Assembly: GCF_900102505.1 (NCBI RefSeq)
Contig: NZ_FMVT01000006.1
Span: 1-64,000, forward strand
DNA from: Paracoccus tibetensis
GTDB lineage: Bacteria; Pseudomonadota; Alphaproteobacteria; Rhodobacterales; Rhodobacteraceae
Direction of reading: 5' to 3'
Length of the DNA stretch: 64,000 bases
The translations under genes and the position numbers were made by a program. Shown in pieces: positions 43,714 to 53,505 of this stretch (position 1 is its first letter; the number at the start of each line of letters is the position of its first letter). The notes below the pieces were generated by a model. The model saw nothing but the letters and a program-made list of their open reading frames with translations. It made no database searches and had not been told where the DNA came from.

Positions 43714-44051
43714 TGGACGCGCCGCAGCTGAATGTCGAGCTGACGCTGGAGGAAGGTGTCCGCGTCTCCGACGGCGCCGGCGGGCACAGGCTGGCCTGGC
43801 AGGAGCTGGGCCGCCTCTGGGCCGCGCTCGACGCGCGTTCGGCGCGTGAGACGGGGCAGGGCATCGGCATGGTGAGCGTGGTGCAGTGGCGCATCACGGT
43901 GCGCGGGGCGCAGGCGGGCGATCCGCGGCGGCCGCGGGCGGGCCAGCGCCTGCGCATGGGCACGCGCCGCTTCCGGATTGAGGCGGTGGCGGAACGGGAC
44001 GGGTCCGGTCGCTGGCTCGACTGCTTCGCGCGAGAGGAGGAACAGGCATGA
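43713..44051 (+). CDS. GTA g7, head closure (stopper) protein
   Basis: The 112-residue product is beta-rich, with LTLEEGVRVSDGAGGHRLAW, VQWRITVRG and RMGTRRFRIEAVAERDGSGR, typical for SPP1 gp16-like head completion proteins. TGATG coupling with g6 and 4-nt overlap with g8. Confidence 0.85.
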   Translation: MDAPQLNVELTLEEGVRVSDGAGGHRLAWQELGRLWAALDARSARETGQGIGMVSVVQWRITVRGAQAGDPRRPRAGQRLRMGTRRFRIEAVAERDGSGRWLDCFAREEEQA

Positions 44052-44467
44052 GCTACGGGGCAAGCGCCGCGCTTCAGGCGGCGGTCTGGCAGCACCTGCG
44101 GTCCGATCCTGCCGTGGCCGAGATCGTCGGCGACGCCGTCTTCGACGCGATGCCGGTAAACCCGCCGGCCGGGGTGCATGTCGCGCTCGGGGCCGAGGAG
44201 GTGCGCGATGCGGGCGACGTGACGGCCGCCGGTTCGCGGCACGACTTCGTCGTGTCGGTCCTTTCGGGCGCGGACGACGGCGCCGGCTTCTCGGCGGTCA
44301 AGGACGCCGCGGCGGCTGTCGCCGATGCGCTGGACCAAGGCCAGCTGGCGCTGAGCCGCGGGCGGCTGGCGGGATTGTGGTTCCTGCGCGCGGCGGCGCG
44401 CCGGACGGGAAACGGCGCGGGACGGCAGGTCGACCTGACCTTCCGGGCGCGCATTGATTTGGGTTGA
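44048..44467 (+). CDS. GTA g8, tail terminator (DUF3168)
   Basis: The 139-residue product has the DUF3168 start ASAALQAAVWQHLRSDPAV and the ending LTFRARIDLG. This ring protein stops tail-tube growth and joins tail to head. Confidence 0.88.
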   Translation: MSYGASAALQAAVWQHLRSDPAVAEIVGDAVFDAMPVNPPAGVHVALGAEEVRDAGDVTAAGSRHDFVVSVLSGADDGAGFSAVKDAAAAVADALDQGQLALSRGRLAGLWFLRAAARRTGNGAGRQVDLTFRARIDLG

Positions 44468-44478
44468 GGAGAAGCCAA

Positions 44479-44892
44479 ATGGCTGTACAGAACGGGCGCG
44501 ATCTGCTGATCAAGATGGACATGACGGGCGACGGCGCCTTCGAGACGATCGCCGGGCTGCGGGCGACGCGCCTGGCCTTCAACGCCGAGACGGTGGACGT
44601 CACCAGCCTGGAGAGCGAGGGCGGCTGGCGCGAGCTTCTGGGCGGCGCCGGCGTGCGCAGCGCCTCGATCTCGGGCTCGGGCGTGTTCCGGGATGCGGAC
44701 ACGGACGGGCGGGCGCGGCAGGCCTTCTTCGACGGCGAGACGCCGCGCTGCCAGGTCATCATCCCCGATTTCGGGCGCATCGAGGGCGCGTTCCAGATCA
44801 CCTCGCTCGAATACTCGGGAAGCTACAACGGCGAGGCGACCTACGAGCTGGCGCTGGCCTCGGCCGGGGCGCTGAGCTTCGTGGCGATCTGA
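44479..44892 (+). CDS. GTA g9, major tail (tube) protein
   Basis: The 137-residue product has the TP901-1-type tail pattern MAVQNGRDLLIKMDMTGDG, GLRATRLAFNAETVDVTS, SISGSGVFRD and GSYNGEATYELALASAG. It forms the tail tube. Overlaps g10 by one base (TGATG). Confidence 0.9.
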   Translation: MAVQNGRDLLIKMDMTGDGAFETIAGLRATRLAFNAETVDVTSLESEGGWRELLGGAGVRSASISGSGVFRDADTDGRARQAFFDGETPRCQVIIPDFGRIEGAFQITSLEYSGSYNGEATYELALASAGALSFVAI

Positions 44893-45206
44893 TGGCGAAC
44901 CCTCTGCGCGGCGAGGTCGAGGTGATCCTCGACGGCGCGGTCTGCAACGCCCGGCTGACGCTCGGCGCGCTGGCCGCGCTCGAGCATGAGCTGGGCGCCG
45001 GCAGCCTTCTGGATCTGGCAGAGCGGTTCGAAAGCTCGCGCTTCACCGGCAGCGACGTCATCGCCGTCCTGGCCGCGGGCCTGCGGGGCGGCGGATGGAT
45101 CGGCGGAACCGAGGATCTGCTGCGGGCCGACATTGCCGGCGGTCCGATGGCGGCGGCGCGGGCGGCCGCCCAGCTGCTGGCCCTGGCCTTCCGGGGCCCG
45201 GCATGA
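44892..45206 (+). CDS. GTA g10, tail chaperone-like protein
   Basis: The 104-residue product (GEVEVILDGAVCNARLTLGA, ALEHELGAGSLLDLAERF) matches the GTA gp10 family (DUF3356). By position before a second small gene and the tape measure it should be a tail assembly chaperone. Confidence 0.82.
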   Translation: MANPLRGEVEVILDGAVCNARLTLGALAALEHELGAGSLLDLAERFESSRFTGSDVIAVLAAGLRGGGWIGGTEDLLRADIAGGPMAAARAAAQLLALAFRGPA

Positions 45207-45454
45207 GCCCGCCCGCCAAACAGGGCGGGCTGGACTGGCGGGGATTGCTGCGGGCCGGCCTGCACGATCTGCGGCTGACGCCGGACCAGTTCTGGGCGCT
45301 GACGCCGGCCGAACTGGCCGTGATGATGGGGCTGGAGGCGGCGCCCGTGCCGATGACACGCGACCGGCTGGCCAGCCTGTCGCAGCGATATCCCGACAAT
45401 CCCGCGGCCGTGCCCGCGGATGCAGGACTGGGAGAGGACAATGCGGATGGATGA
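45203..45454 (+). CDS. GTA g10.1, phage tail assembly chaperone (DUF2376)
   Basis: The 83-residue product has the pattern LDWRGLLRAGLHDLRLTPDQ and FWALTPAELAVMMG of DUF2376 tail chaperones. It overlaps g10 by 4 nt and g11 by 14 nt, the usual arrangement ahead of a tape measure gene. Confidence 0.85.
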   Translation: MSPPAKQGGLDWRGLLRAGLHDLRLTPDQFWALTPAELAVMMGLEAAPVPMTRDRLASLSQRYPDNPAAVPADAGLGEDNADG

Positions 45455-46082
45455 GGCTTCCGGCAAGGGCATCGAGCGACTGGACGATGATCTTGCCCAG
45501 AGCGCGCGCATGGCGGCCGCCTTCGAGGGCGAGCTGTCGCGGTTGCGCCAGTCGATGGCCTACACCTCGCGCGAGGTTGGCAGCCTGACCTCCGGGCTCG
45601 AAAGCGGCCTGAGGCGTGCCTTCGACGGGCTGATCTTCGACGGCGGCAAGTTGTCGGACGCGCTGCGCGGCGTCGGCCGTGCGCTGGTCGACAGCGTCTA
45701 CGGCATCGCCATGCGTCCCATCGAAGGAGCGCTGGCGAGTGGGCTTGCCGGCATGGTGACGGGGGCGATGACGCCCTTTGCCGCGGGCGGGGCGTTCCAG
45801 CAGGGGCGCGTCACGGCCGTGGGCGGGGACGTTGTCGGCCAGGCCACCGGCTTTCCGATGCGCGGCGGGATCGGGCTTCTGGGCGAGGCGGGGGCCGAGG
45901 CGATCATGCCGCTGAGGCGCGGCGCGGATGGCCGGCTTGGTGTCGCGGCGGCCGGCGGTGGGCGCGCGGTCAACGTGACCTTCAACATCTCGACCCCGGA
46001 TGTCGCCGGCTTCCAGCGCAGCCAATCGCAGATCGCCGCCCAGATGAGCCGGCTGATGGCTCAGGGCGAGCGCAACAACTGA
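45441..46082 (+). CDS. GTA g11, tail tape measure protein
   Basis: At 213 residues it is a short tape measure, fitting the short GTA tail. It has an N-terminal amphipathic helix (ARMAAAFEGELSRLRQSM), a Gly/Ala-rich centre, and the end VNVTFNISTPDVAGFQRSQS. Start ATG 45441, GGGAGAGG upstream. Confidence 0.88.
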   Translation: MRMDEASGKGIERLDDDLAQSARMAAAFEGELSRLRQSMAYTSREVGSLTSGLESGLRRAFDGLIFDGGKLSDALRGVGRALVDSVYGIAMRPIEGALASGLAGMVTGAMTPFAAGGAFQQGRVTAVGGDVVGQATGFPMRGGIGLLGEAGAEAIMPLRRGADGRLGVAAAGGGRAVNVTFNISTPDVAGFQRSQSQIAAQMSRLMAQGERNN

Positions 46083-46092
46083 GGAGGGGGCG

Positions 46093-46725
46093 ATGGCCTT
46101 TCACGAGGTGAGATTTCCCGCCAACCTGTCCTTCGGGGCGGTTGGCGGACCCGAGCGCCGCACCGAGATCGTGGCGATGGCGAGCGGCTTCGAGGAGCGC
46201 AACACGCCCTGGGCCCATGCCCGCCGGCGCTATGACGCCGGGATGGGGTTGCGGTCGATGGACGATCTGGCGGCCGTCGTCGCCTTCTTCGAGGCGCGCG
46301 CAGGGCAGTTGCACGGCTTTCGGTGGAAGGACTGGTCGGACTACAAGAGCTGCCTGCCGTCGGCCGCTCCGGCCTTCGCGGACCAGGTGATCGCCGTCGG
46401 CGATGGCCAGAGGCGTGTCTTCCAGCTGATCAAGGCCTACCGCTCGGGCGAGACGGTCTATGATCGGCCGATCAGCAAGCCCGTGGCGGGAACCGTGCGT
46501 GCGGGCGTCGGCGGCGACGAGAAGTTCCCCGATGCGCAATACACGGTCGATCACAGGCGGGGCCGCATCACTTTCCACCAGCCGCCCGAAACAGGCGCCG
46601 AGGTCACTGCGGGGTTCGAATTCGACGTGCCCGTGCGTTTCGACATGGACCGCATCGCGGTCTCGGTCGCCTCGTTCCAGGCGGGACAGGTGCCCGACAT
46701 CCCGGTGATCGAGGTGCGGGTATGA
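46093..46725 (+). CDS. GTA g12, distal tail protein (DUF2460)
   Basis: The 210-residue product has the DUF2460 motifs FHEVRFPANLSFGAVGGPE, GFRWKDWSDY and VDHRRGRITFHQPP. It forms the hexamer at the end of the tube. Overlaps g13 by 4 nt. Confidence 0.92.
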   Translation: MAFHEVRFPANLSFGAVGGPERRTEIVAMASGFEERNTPWAHARRRYDAGMGLRSMDDLAAVVAFFEARAGQLHGFRWKDWSDYKSCLPSAAPAFADQVIAVGDGQRRVFQLIKAYRSGETVYDRPISKPVAGTVRAGVGGDEKFPDAQYTVDHRRGRITFHQPPETGAEVTAGFEFDVPVRFDMDRIAVSVASFQAGQVPDIPVIEVRV

Positions 46726-47564
46726 GCGGCGGGGCCGAGACGGGCATCGCCCGCGCGTGGTCGATCCGGCGCGGCGACGGGCTGACCTTGGGGTTCACCG
46801 ACCACGACCGCGTCCTGCGCTTCGGCGGGATCGTGTTCCGGCCTGACCGAGGGCTGACGGCGCGGGCCATCGTGCAGGCCACGGGCCTGTCGGTCGACAA
46901 CAGCGAGGCCGCCGGCGCGCTGAGCGCCGATGCGATCAGCGAGCGCGACATCCTCGCGGGCCGGTGGGACGGCGCAACGCTGCGGATGTGGGAGGTCGAG
47001 TGGGCGAACGTCGCCCGCCGCCGGCTTGTCTTCCGCGGCACCATTGGCGAGGTGACCCGCTCGGCCGGCGCGTTCCGGGCCGAGCTGCGGGGGCTCTCCG
47101 AGCCGCTGAACGCGCCGCAGGGCCGCATCTACCATCCGCGCTGCACGGCCGAACTGGGCGACGGGCTGTGCAAGGTCGCGCTGGACACGCCCACGCTTAG
47201 CACGGAGGTCGCCGTGCAGGGGCTCGGCGAGGGCCGCGTCTTCTCGTTCACCGGCTTTCCCGCCTATGGCGCGAACTGGTTCGAGAGCGGGCAGCTCGTG
47301 GTGCTCGACGGCGACGCCGAGGGACTGCGCGGCACGATCAAGAACGACACGGCACGACCGGGCGGGCGCCGCGAGATCGAGCTTTGGGCGGGCCTGCCGA
47401 TCTTGCCGCAACCGGGCGACCGCGTCCGTCTGCTGGCGGGCTGCGACAAGTCCGCATCCACCTGCCGGCTGAAGTTCCAGAACCTGCTGAACTTCCGCGG
47501 CTTCCCGCATCTGCCGAGCGAGGACTGGCTGCTCGCGCCGCAGGCCGGGAGCCGCCATGGATGA
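46722..47564 (+). CDS. GTA g13, baseplate hub protein (DUF2163)
   Basis: The 280-residue product has LGFTDHDRVLRFGG, YHPRCTAELGDGLCKVAL and LLAGCDKSASTCRLKFQN. Four Cys in the last third (CTAELGDGLC, CDKSASTC) resemble the iron-sulfur-type hub seen in RcGTA gp13. Overlaps g14 by 8 nt. Confidence 0.88.
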   Translation: MSGGAETGIARAWSIRRGDGLTLGFTDHDRVLRFGGIVFRPDRGLTARAIVQATGLSVDNSEAAGALSADAISERDILAGRWDGATLRMWEVEWANVARRRLVFRGTIGEVTRSAGAFRAELRGLSEPLNAPQGRIYHPRCTAELGDGLCKVALDTPTLSTEVAVQGLGEGRVFSFTGFPAYGANWFESGQLVVLDGDAEGLRGTIKNDTARPGGRREIELWAGLPILPQPGDRVRLLAGCDKSASTCRLKFQNLLNFRGFPHLPSEDWLLAPQAGSRHG

Positions 47565-47988
47565 GCCCTCCGAGGTTGCGATCGCGCGGCGCTGGCTGGG
47601 CACGCCCTATGTCCACCAAGCGGCCGCGGAGGGCGCGGGCGCCGATTGCCTCGGCCTCATCCGCGGCATCTGGCGCGAGCTGAACGGCACCGAGCCCGAG
47701 GAGCCGCCGGCCTATACCGGTGACTGGGCCGAGTGCGGCGGCGAGGAGACGCTGTGGCAGGCGGCCACGCGGCACCTCGTTCCCGTGCCGGCCGAGGCCG
47801 AGCTGGCGGCAGGTCAGGTCCTGCTGTTCCGGATGCGCGAGGGCGCGATCGCCAAGCATCTCGGCCTGCTCTCGGTTGCCGGAGCCACGCAGCGTTTCAT
47901 CCACGCCTACACCTACCACGGCGTCATCGAAAGCCCGCTGACCCCGCCCTGGAAGGCGCGGATCGTTGCGCGGTTCCGCTTTCCCTGA
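47557..47988 (+). CDS. GTA g14, NlpC/P60-type peptidase
   Basis: The 143-residue product has catalytic Cys31 in GADCLGLIRG and His101 in KHLGLLS, a NlpC/P60 cysteine peptidase. It is thought to locally open the recipient cell wall during DNA delivery. It starts within the end of g13. Confidence 0.88.
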   Translation: MDEPSEVAIARRWLGTPYVHQAAAEGAGADCLGLIRGIWRELNGTEPEEPPAYTGDWAECGGEETLWQAATRHLVPVPAEAELAAGQVLLFRMREGAIAKHLGLLSVAGATQRFIHAYTYHGVIESPLTPPWKARIVARFRFP

Positions 47989-48012
47989 CGCATCACAACG
48001 AAGGAAGCACAG

Positions 48013-51000
48013 ATGGCCACGATCGTCCTCTCAGCAGTCGGCGCCTCGCTCGGCTCCGGCTTCGGCGGCACGTTGCTGGGCCTGTCGGGCGCGGTGATCG
48101 GCCGTGCGGCCGGTGCCGCCCTCGGCCGTGTCATCGACCAGCGGCTGCTGGGCGCCGGAGCGCGGGCGGTCGAGACCGGGCGGATCGACCGCCTGCGCCT
48201 GCAAACGGCCGGCGAGGGCATGGCCGTGCCGCGGATCTGGGGCCAGATGCGCCTGCCGGGCCACGTGATCTGGGCCTCTCCGCTGGAGGAGGTGACGCGC
48301 ACCGAGGAGGCCGGCGGCGGCAAGGGCGCGCCGAAGACCCGCGTCACGCAGGTCAGCTATCGGCTCTCGGTGGCGCTGGCCCTTTGCGAGGGCCGCATCC
48401 TTGGCGTCGGCCGGGTCTGGGCGGACGGCGAGGAGCTTGCCGCCTCGGATCTGAACATGCGCGTCTATCGCGGCGGCGAAAGCCAGCAGCCCGATCCGAT
48501 CATCGTCGCGCATGAGGGTGCCGAAGCGCCGGCCTATCGCGGCATCGCCTATCTCGTGCTGGAGAACCTGAACCTCGAGCGCTGGGGCAACCGGATGCCG
48601 CAACTGAGCTTCGAGGTGACTTGCCCCGCCCGCGACGGCTCGGGCCTGTCGCGCGATGTGCGTGCCGTGGCGCTGATCCCCGGCACGGGCGAATACTCGC
48701 TTGCGACAACGCCGGTCAACCACGAGCAGGACCTTGGCGAGACGCGCAGCTTCAACGTGAACACGCCGATGGGCGGGACGGATTTCCGCGCCTCGCTGGA
48801 CGTGCTGGGGCGAGAACTGCCGAATGCCCGCTCGGTGTCGCTGATCGTGTCCTGGTTCGGGGACGACCTCAGGATCGGCGAGTGCAAGGTCAAGCCCAAG
48901 GTGGAGTTTGCCTCGGTCGACGGGGCCGAGATGCCGTGGCGCGCGGGCGGGATCACCCGTTCCGAGGCGCAGGAGGTGGCGCGCGTCGATGGCCGTCCGA
49001 TCTATGGCGGCACGCCGTCGGATCAGTCGGTGATCGAGGCGCTGCGCGCCCTGAGCGCCTCGGGTCGCAAGGCGATCTTCTATCCCTTCATCCTGATGGA
49101 GTAGATCAGGGGGAACGGCCGTCCCGATCCCTATGGATCGGGCGAGCAGCCCGTCATGCCGTGGCGCGGCCGCATCACGACGCGCGTGGCGCCGGGACGT
49201 GAGGGCACGACGGACAAGACGGCGGCAGCAGCCGAGGAGGTGGCGCGCTTCTTCGGGCAGGCGCGCCGGCAGGACTTCGCGCGCTCGGGCGACCGGGTGA
49301 CCTATGGCGGCCCGGACGAGTGGTCCTATCGCCGCTTCATCCTGCATTACGCCCATCTGGCCGCAGCCGCGGGCGGGATCGACGCGTTCCTCATCGGCTC
49401 GGAGATGGTCGGGATGACCCAGATCCGCGGCGCGCAGAACAGCTACCCGGCTGTCGCCGCGCTGCGGGCGCTTGCCGCCGATGTGCGCGCGATCCTAGGG
49501 CCGGGGGTCAAGATCGGCTATGCCGCCGACTGGTCCGAGTATTTCGGCCACCATCCCGGCAATGGCGAGCTGTTCTTCCACCTCGACCCGCTCTGGGCCG
49601 ACGACAACATCGACTTCATCGGCATCGACAACTACATGCCGCTTTCCGACTGGCGGGACGGCGACACGCATCTGGACGCGGGCTGGAAGCGGATCGACAA
49701 CATCGACTACCTCAAGGCGAACGTCGCCGGGGGCGAGGGCTACGACTGGTACTACGCCAGCGACTCGCATCGCGATGCGCAGATCCGCACGCCCATCACC
49801 GACGGTTTCTACGACGAGGCCTGGGTCTGGCGCTACAAGGACCTGCGCGGCTGGTGGGAGAACCTGCACTACAACCGCCCGGGCGGTGTGCGGCAGACCG
49901 AGGCCACGGCCTGGGTCCCCGGCAGCAAGCCGTTCTGGTTCACCGAGCTGGGCTGCGCGGCACTGGACAAGGCGACGAACCAGCCGAACAAGTTCCTCGA
50001 CGCGATGAGCTCGGAGAGCATGCTGCCGCATTACTCGAACGGAACGCGCAACGACGCGATCCAGGCGGCCTACGTCCAGGCCTCGATGGCCTATTGGAAC
50101 GATCCGACGAACAATCCGGGAATGACCGATGGCCGTCCCATGGTCGACCCGGACCGGGCGCATATCTGGTGCTGGGACGCGCGGCCCTATCCCGCCTTTC
50201 CCGGCCGACCAGATCTCTGGTCCGACGGGCCTGCCTGGGACCGGGGGCACTGGCTGAATGGGCGCGCAGGCGCCGTCACGCTGCGCGCGCTCGTGACCGA
50301 CATCTGCCGCGCGGCAGGTGTCACGGCCATTGATGTGCGCGACATCTCGGGGGTCGTCCGCGGCTACGCGCTGACCGGGCAGGAGAGCGGCCGCGCGGCG
50401 TTGCAGCCGCTGATGCTGGCTTATGGCTTCGACGCCGTCGAGCGTGACGGCGTGCTGAAGTTCGTCTCGCGCGACGCGCTGAGCCGCGCGACGATCTCGC
50501 CCGAGGATCTGGCGGTCGCGGGCGATCTCTCCGGGCTCGAGACCAGCCGGGCGGCCGAGGCCTCGATGGCGGGGCGCTTGCGGCTGACCCATGTCGAGGC
50601 CGGCGGAGACTACACCGCAGCCACCGCCGAAGCCGGCCGCGCCACCGAGGGGCGCAAGGCGGTCGCGGACAGCGAGTTCGCGATGATGCTCACGCGGGCA
50701 GAGGGGCGCGGGATCGTGGACCGCTGGCTGGCCGAGGCCGAGGTGGCGCGCGACACGGCCCGCTTCGCGTTGCCGCCGTCCTGGAGCCACCTGGGGCCGG
50801 GCGATGTGGTGGACATCCAGCAGCCGGCCACGGACGCGCAACGCTGGCGCATCGACCGGGTGGAGCGCTCCGGCCCGCTTGTGATCGATGCGGTGCGCGT
50901 CGATGCCGGCGTATACCGGCCCGCGATCAGCCACCAGGAGCAGGGCAGCATCCGGCGCTACCAGCCGCCCCTCCCGGTCCAGCCGGTCTTCCTGGACCTG

Positions 51001-51897
51001 CCGCTGCTGCGCGGCGACGAGGTTCCACATGCGCCGCATCTTGCCGTCTCGGCGCATCCCTGGCCGGGCACCGTCGCCGCCTATGTCGCCGGCGACCCGC
51101 AAGGGGGGTTCGAGCTGAACCTGCTGCTGGAACGCCGCGCCCTCATCGGCCGGACGTTGACGTCCCTGGAGAGGGCAAGACCCGGGCTGATCGACCGCGG
51201 CACGCCGTTGCGGCTGCGCCTGCAGAGCGACCCGCTGAAATCGGTGACGCACCGCGCGCTTCTGTCAGGCAGCAACGCCCTCGCCATCGGCGACGGCACG
51301 CTGGAGAACTGGGAGATCCTTCAGTTCAGGGCGGCACGGCTCGTCGCGCCGAACGTGTGGGAGATCACCGAGCGCCTGCGGGGCCAGGCAGGCACCGACG
51401 CGCTCATGCCGCAGGCCTGGCCGGCCGGCAGCATCGTCGTGCTGCTGGACGGGGGGCCGAGGCAGGTCGAGCTGCCACCCTCGGCGCGGGGGCAGGAGAG
51501 GTTCTGGCGCATCGGCCCGGCGCTGCGCGCACCGGACGACGCGAGCTATCGCAGCCGCAGCACGACCGCGCGCGGGATCGGACTTCGGCCCTATGCGCCA
51601 TGCCATCTGCGGCTCGACGCCCGCCGGCTCAGCTGGGTGCGGCGCGGGCGGATCGACGCGGATGGATGGGACGGGCCGGACATCCCGCTTGGCGAAGAGC
51701 AGGAGCGGTATCTGGTGCAGGTCCTGAACGGCTCGCAGCTGCTTGCTGAAAGCCAGCAGTCGGTCCCGCAGTTCGAGATCCCCGCAGGTCTCTGGTCACA
51801 GGCCCAGGCAGCCGGACGGATGTCGGTCCGGGTCGCCCAATTGTCGCAGGTCTTCGGACGCGGCCCCTTTGCAAGGAAAGACTTCAATGTCCAGTGA
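48013..51897 (+). pseudogene. GTA g15, megatron host-recognition/tail-tip protein, interrupted by an in-frame amber codon
   Basis: The gene should encode about 1294 residues, the receptor-binding tail tip. Codon 364 (49102-49104) is TAG. Frame and homology continue without shift: FYPFILME stop IRGNGRPDPYGS, so CAG to TAG (Gln) is the simplest change. Residues 1-363 (N-terminal hub-like domain) stay intact; the TIM-barrel-like domain (about 380-620, GEQPVMPWRG, FIGIDNYMPLSDWRD, WFTELGCAALDK) and C-terminal tail domains lie after the stop. The first ATG after it is at 49156, with no ribosome-binding site. Either a recent null mutation, suppression, or a sequencing error. Confidence 0.85.
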
Positions 51898-52597
51898 AAC
51901 CGCGCGCCTGAACATGTCCCTCCTGCTGCCGGCGCAGGCTCAGAAGCACGTGACGGTGAACGAGGCGCTGATGCGCCTCGACGGGATGGTGAACCTCGTC
52001 CTCGAGAGTGCGTCGCAGGCGACGCCGCCGGCCACCGTGCTCGACGGGCAGTGCTGGGGCGTGCCGGCGCAGGCGCAGGGCGCTTGGGCAGGGCAGGGAG
52101 GGCGCATCGCCATCGGCTCGAACGGGGGCTGGGTCTTTGCCGCGGCGGCACAGGGGATGCGGGCCTTCATCCGGGACCGCGGCATGCCGGCGGTTCATGA
52201 CGGCATCAGCTGGATGGCGGGCGCCCTGACCATGTCCGCCAGCGGCTCCGGCATGCTGGCCGGCATGGCCGAGGCCGAGGTGACGCTGGCGCCGGGCGGC
52301 ACGATGGTGACCAACGTCTTCATCCCGGCCGGCTCTATGGTCATCGGAGCCGTCGCGCGGGTCAGCACGGCCATCACGGGCACGGCCGCGACGTGGCGCA
52401 TGGGCACGGCCGGGGCGACGAACCGCTTCGGCGAGGGGCTCGGCAAGGCGCGGGATTCTTGGGCGCGCGGCATGCTCGGCACGCCCATGACCTACTACCA
52501 GACGGAGCCGGTGATCGTGACCGCCGAGGGGGGCACGTTCACGGGCGGGGCGATCCGCATCGCCGTCCATTGGTGGGAGCTGCGTTTGCCGCAGTAA
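51887..52597 (+). CDS. DUF2793 protein, last gene of the GTA cluster
   Basis: The 236-residue product has the DUF2793 start TARLNMSLLLPAQAQKHVTV and NEALMRLDGMVNLVLES, a Gly-rich middle and a beta-rich C-terminal part. It overlaps the g15 end by 11 nt and so belongs to the operon. DUF2793 proteins occur at tail tips of GTA and phages; a fibre or tip accessory role is inferred. Confidence 0.8.
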   Translation: MSSETARLNMSLLLPAQAQKHVTVNEALMRLDGMVNLVLESASQATPPATVLDGQCWGVPAQAQGAWAGQGGRIAIGSNGGWVFAAAAQGMRAFIRDRGMPAVHDGISWMAGALTMSASGSGMLAGMAEAEVTLAPGGTMVTNVFIPAGSMVIGAVARVSTAITGTAATWRMGTAGATNRFGEGLGKARDSWARGMLGTPMTYYQTEPVIVTAEGGTFTGGAIRIAVHWWELRLPQ

Positions 52598-52677
52598 GCT
52601 TCCGCCCCGCCCGGTCTTTTTCCCGAGCCACGGATGTATTAGATCTGTAGGCTGGACAAGACCGGGTGGACGGAACC

Positions 52678-53505
52678 ATGACCATGCTCTCTGCCGCGAA
52701 AGCGCCACTTCTGGCGGATCGTGATGCCATCTGGGCGCAGTTGCGGCACGAGGCGCGCGCCGCCGTCGCTGACGAGCCGCTTCTCGGCTCGCTCATCCAC
52801 GCCGGGCTTCTGCACCATCACAGCCTCGAGGCCGCGCTGGCCTTCCGCTTCTCGCTGAAGCTCGCATCCGGCGAGATGTCCGAGCAGATCCTGCGCGAGA
52901 TCGCCGATCAGGCCTATGCCGCCTCGCCGCAGCTTGGCGATGCGGCGCGCGCGGACTTGATGGCGGTCTATGATCGCGATCCGGCGACCCATCGGCTGCT
53001 GCAGCCGGTCCTGTTCTTTAAGGGCTTCCAGGCGCTGCAGGCCTACCGGATGGCGCATTGGCTGTGGCAGGAGGGGCGGCGCGACATGGCTTACTTCGTG
53101 CAGATGCGCTGCTCGGAATGCTTCGGCGTCGACATCCATCCGGCCGCGCGGATCGGGACGGGGATCATGATCGACCATGCCCATTCCATCGTCATCGGCG
53201 AGACCGCGACGGTCGGCAACGACGTCTCGATGCTGCATTCTGTGACGCTTGGCGGGACGGGCAAGGAGGATGGCGATCGCCATCCCAAGATCGGCGACGG
53301 CGTGCTGATCGGCGCGGGGGCGAAGGTGCTGGGCAACATCCGCATCGGCTCGCACTCGCGGATCGCCGCCGGCTCGGTCGTGCTGCACGAGGTGCCGCCC
53401 TGCAAGACCGTCGCGGGCGTGCCCGCGCGGGTCATCGGGGATGCCGGCTGCCCCGAGCCGTCGCACAGCATGAACCACCTGCTGGGCGCCGAGGACTACC
53501 GATAG
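52678..53505 (+). CDS. cysE: Serine O-acetyltransferase
   Basis: CysE makes O-acetylserine, the substrate of CysK. The 275-residue product has the helical N-domain and left-handed beta-helix of hexapeptide repeats ([40 protein letters not shown]). It directly follows the GTA cluster, as in other Rhodobacterales. The end overlaps convergent pyrD by 10 nt. Confidence 0.94.
   Translation: MTMLSAAKAPLLADRDAIWAQLRHEARAAVADEPLLGSLIHAGLLHHHSLEAALAFRFSLKLASGEMSEQILREIADQAYAASPQLGDAARADLMAVYDRDPATHRLLQPVLFFKGFQALQAYRMAHWLWQEGRRDMAYFVQMRCSECFGVDIHPAARIGTGIMIDHAHSIVIGETATVGNDVSMLHSVTLGGTGKEDGDRHPKIGDGVLIGAGAKVLGNIRIGSHSRIAAGSVVLHEVPPCKTVAGVPARVIGDAGCPEPSHSMNHLLGAEDYR

Larger units (their letters stand above)
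37694..52597 (+). other. Gene transfer agent (RcGTA-type) structural gene cluster
   Basis: The order terS, terL, portal, g3.5, prohead protease, capsid, connector, stopper, tail terminator, tail tube, two chaperone-like genes, tape measure, distal tail, hub, NlpC peptidase and the large g15 protein matches the Rhodobacter capsulatus GTA cluster, and cysE follows it as in Rhodobacter. There is no integrase, repressor, replication or lysis gene, which separates it from a prophage. GTAs package random host DNA and pass it to relatives. Only g15 is broken, by an amber codon. Confidence 0.93.

Noticed and set aside
49156..51897. Second half of g15 as a separate functional gene
   Set aside because: The frame is in phase with the first half, there is no ribosome-binding site at the ATG, and the 17 codons between the stop and that ATG still encode family-like sequence.
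37694..52597. Cluster as an inducible prophage
   Set aside because: No integrase, repressor, replication or lysis genes and no attachment sites; gene order and cysE flank match a GTA.
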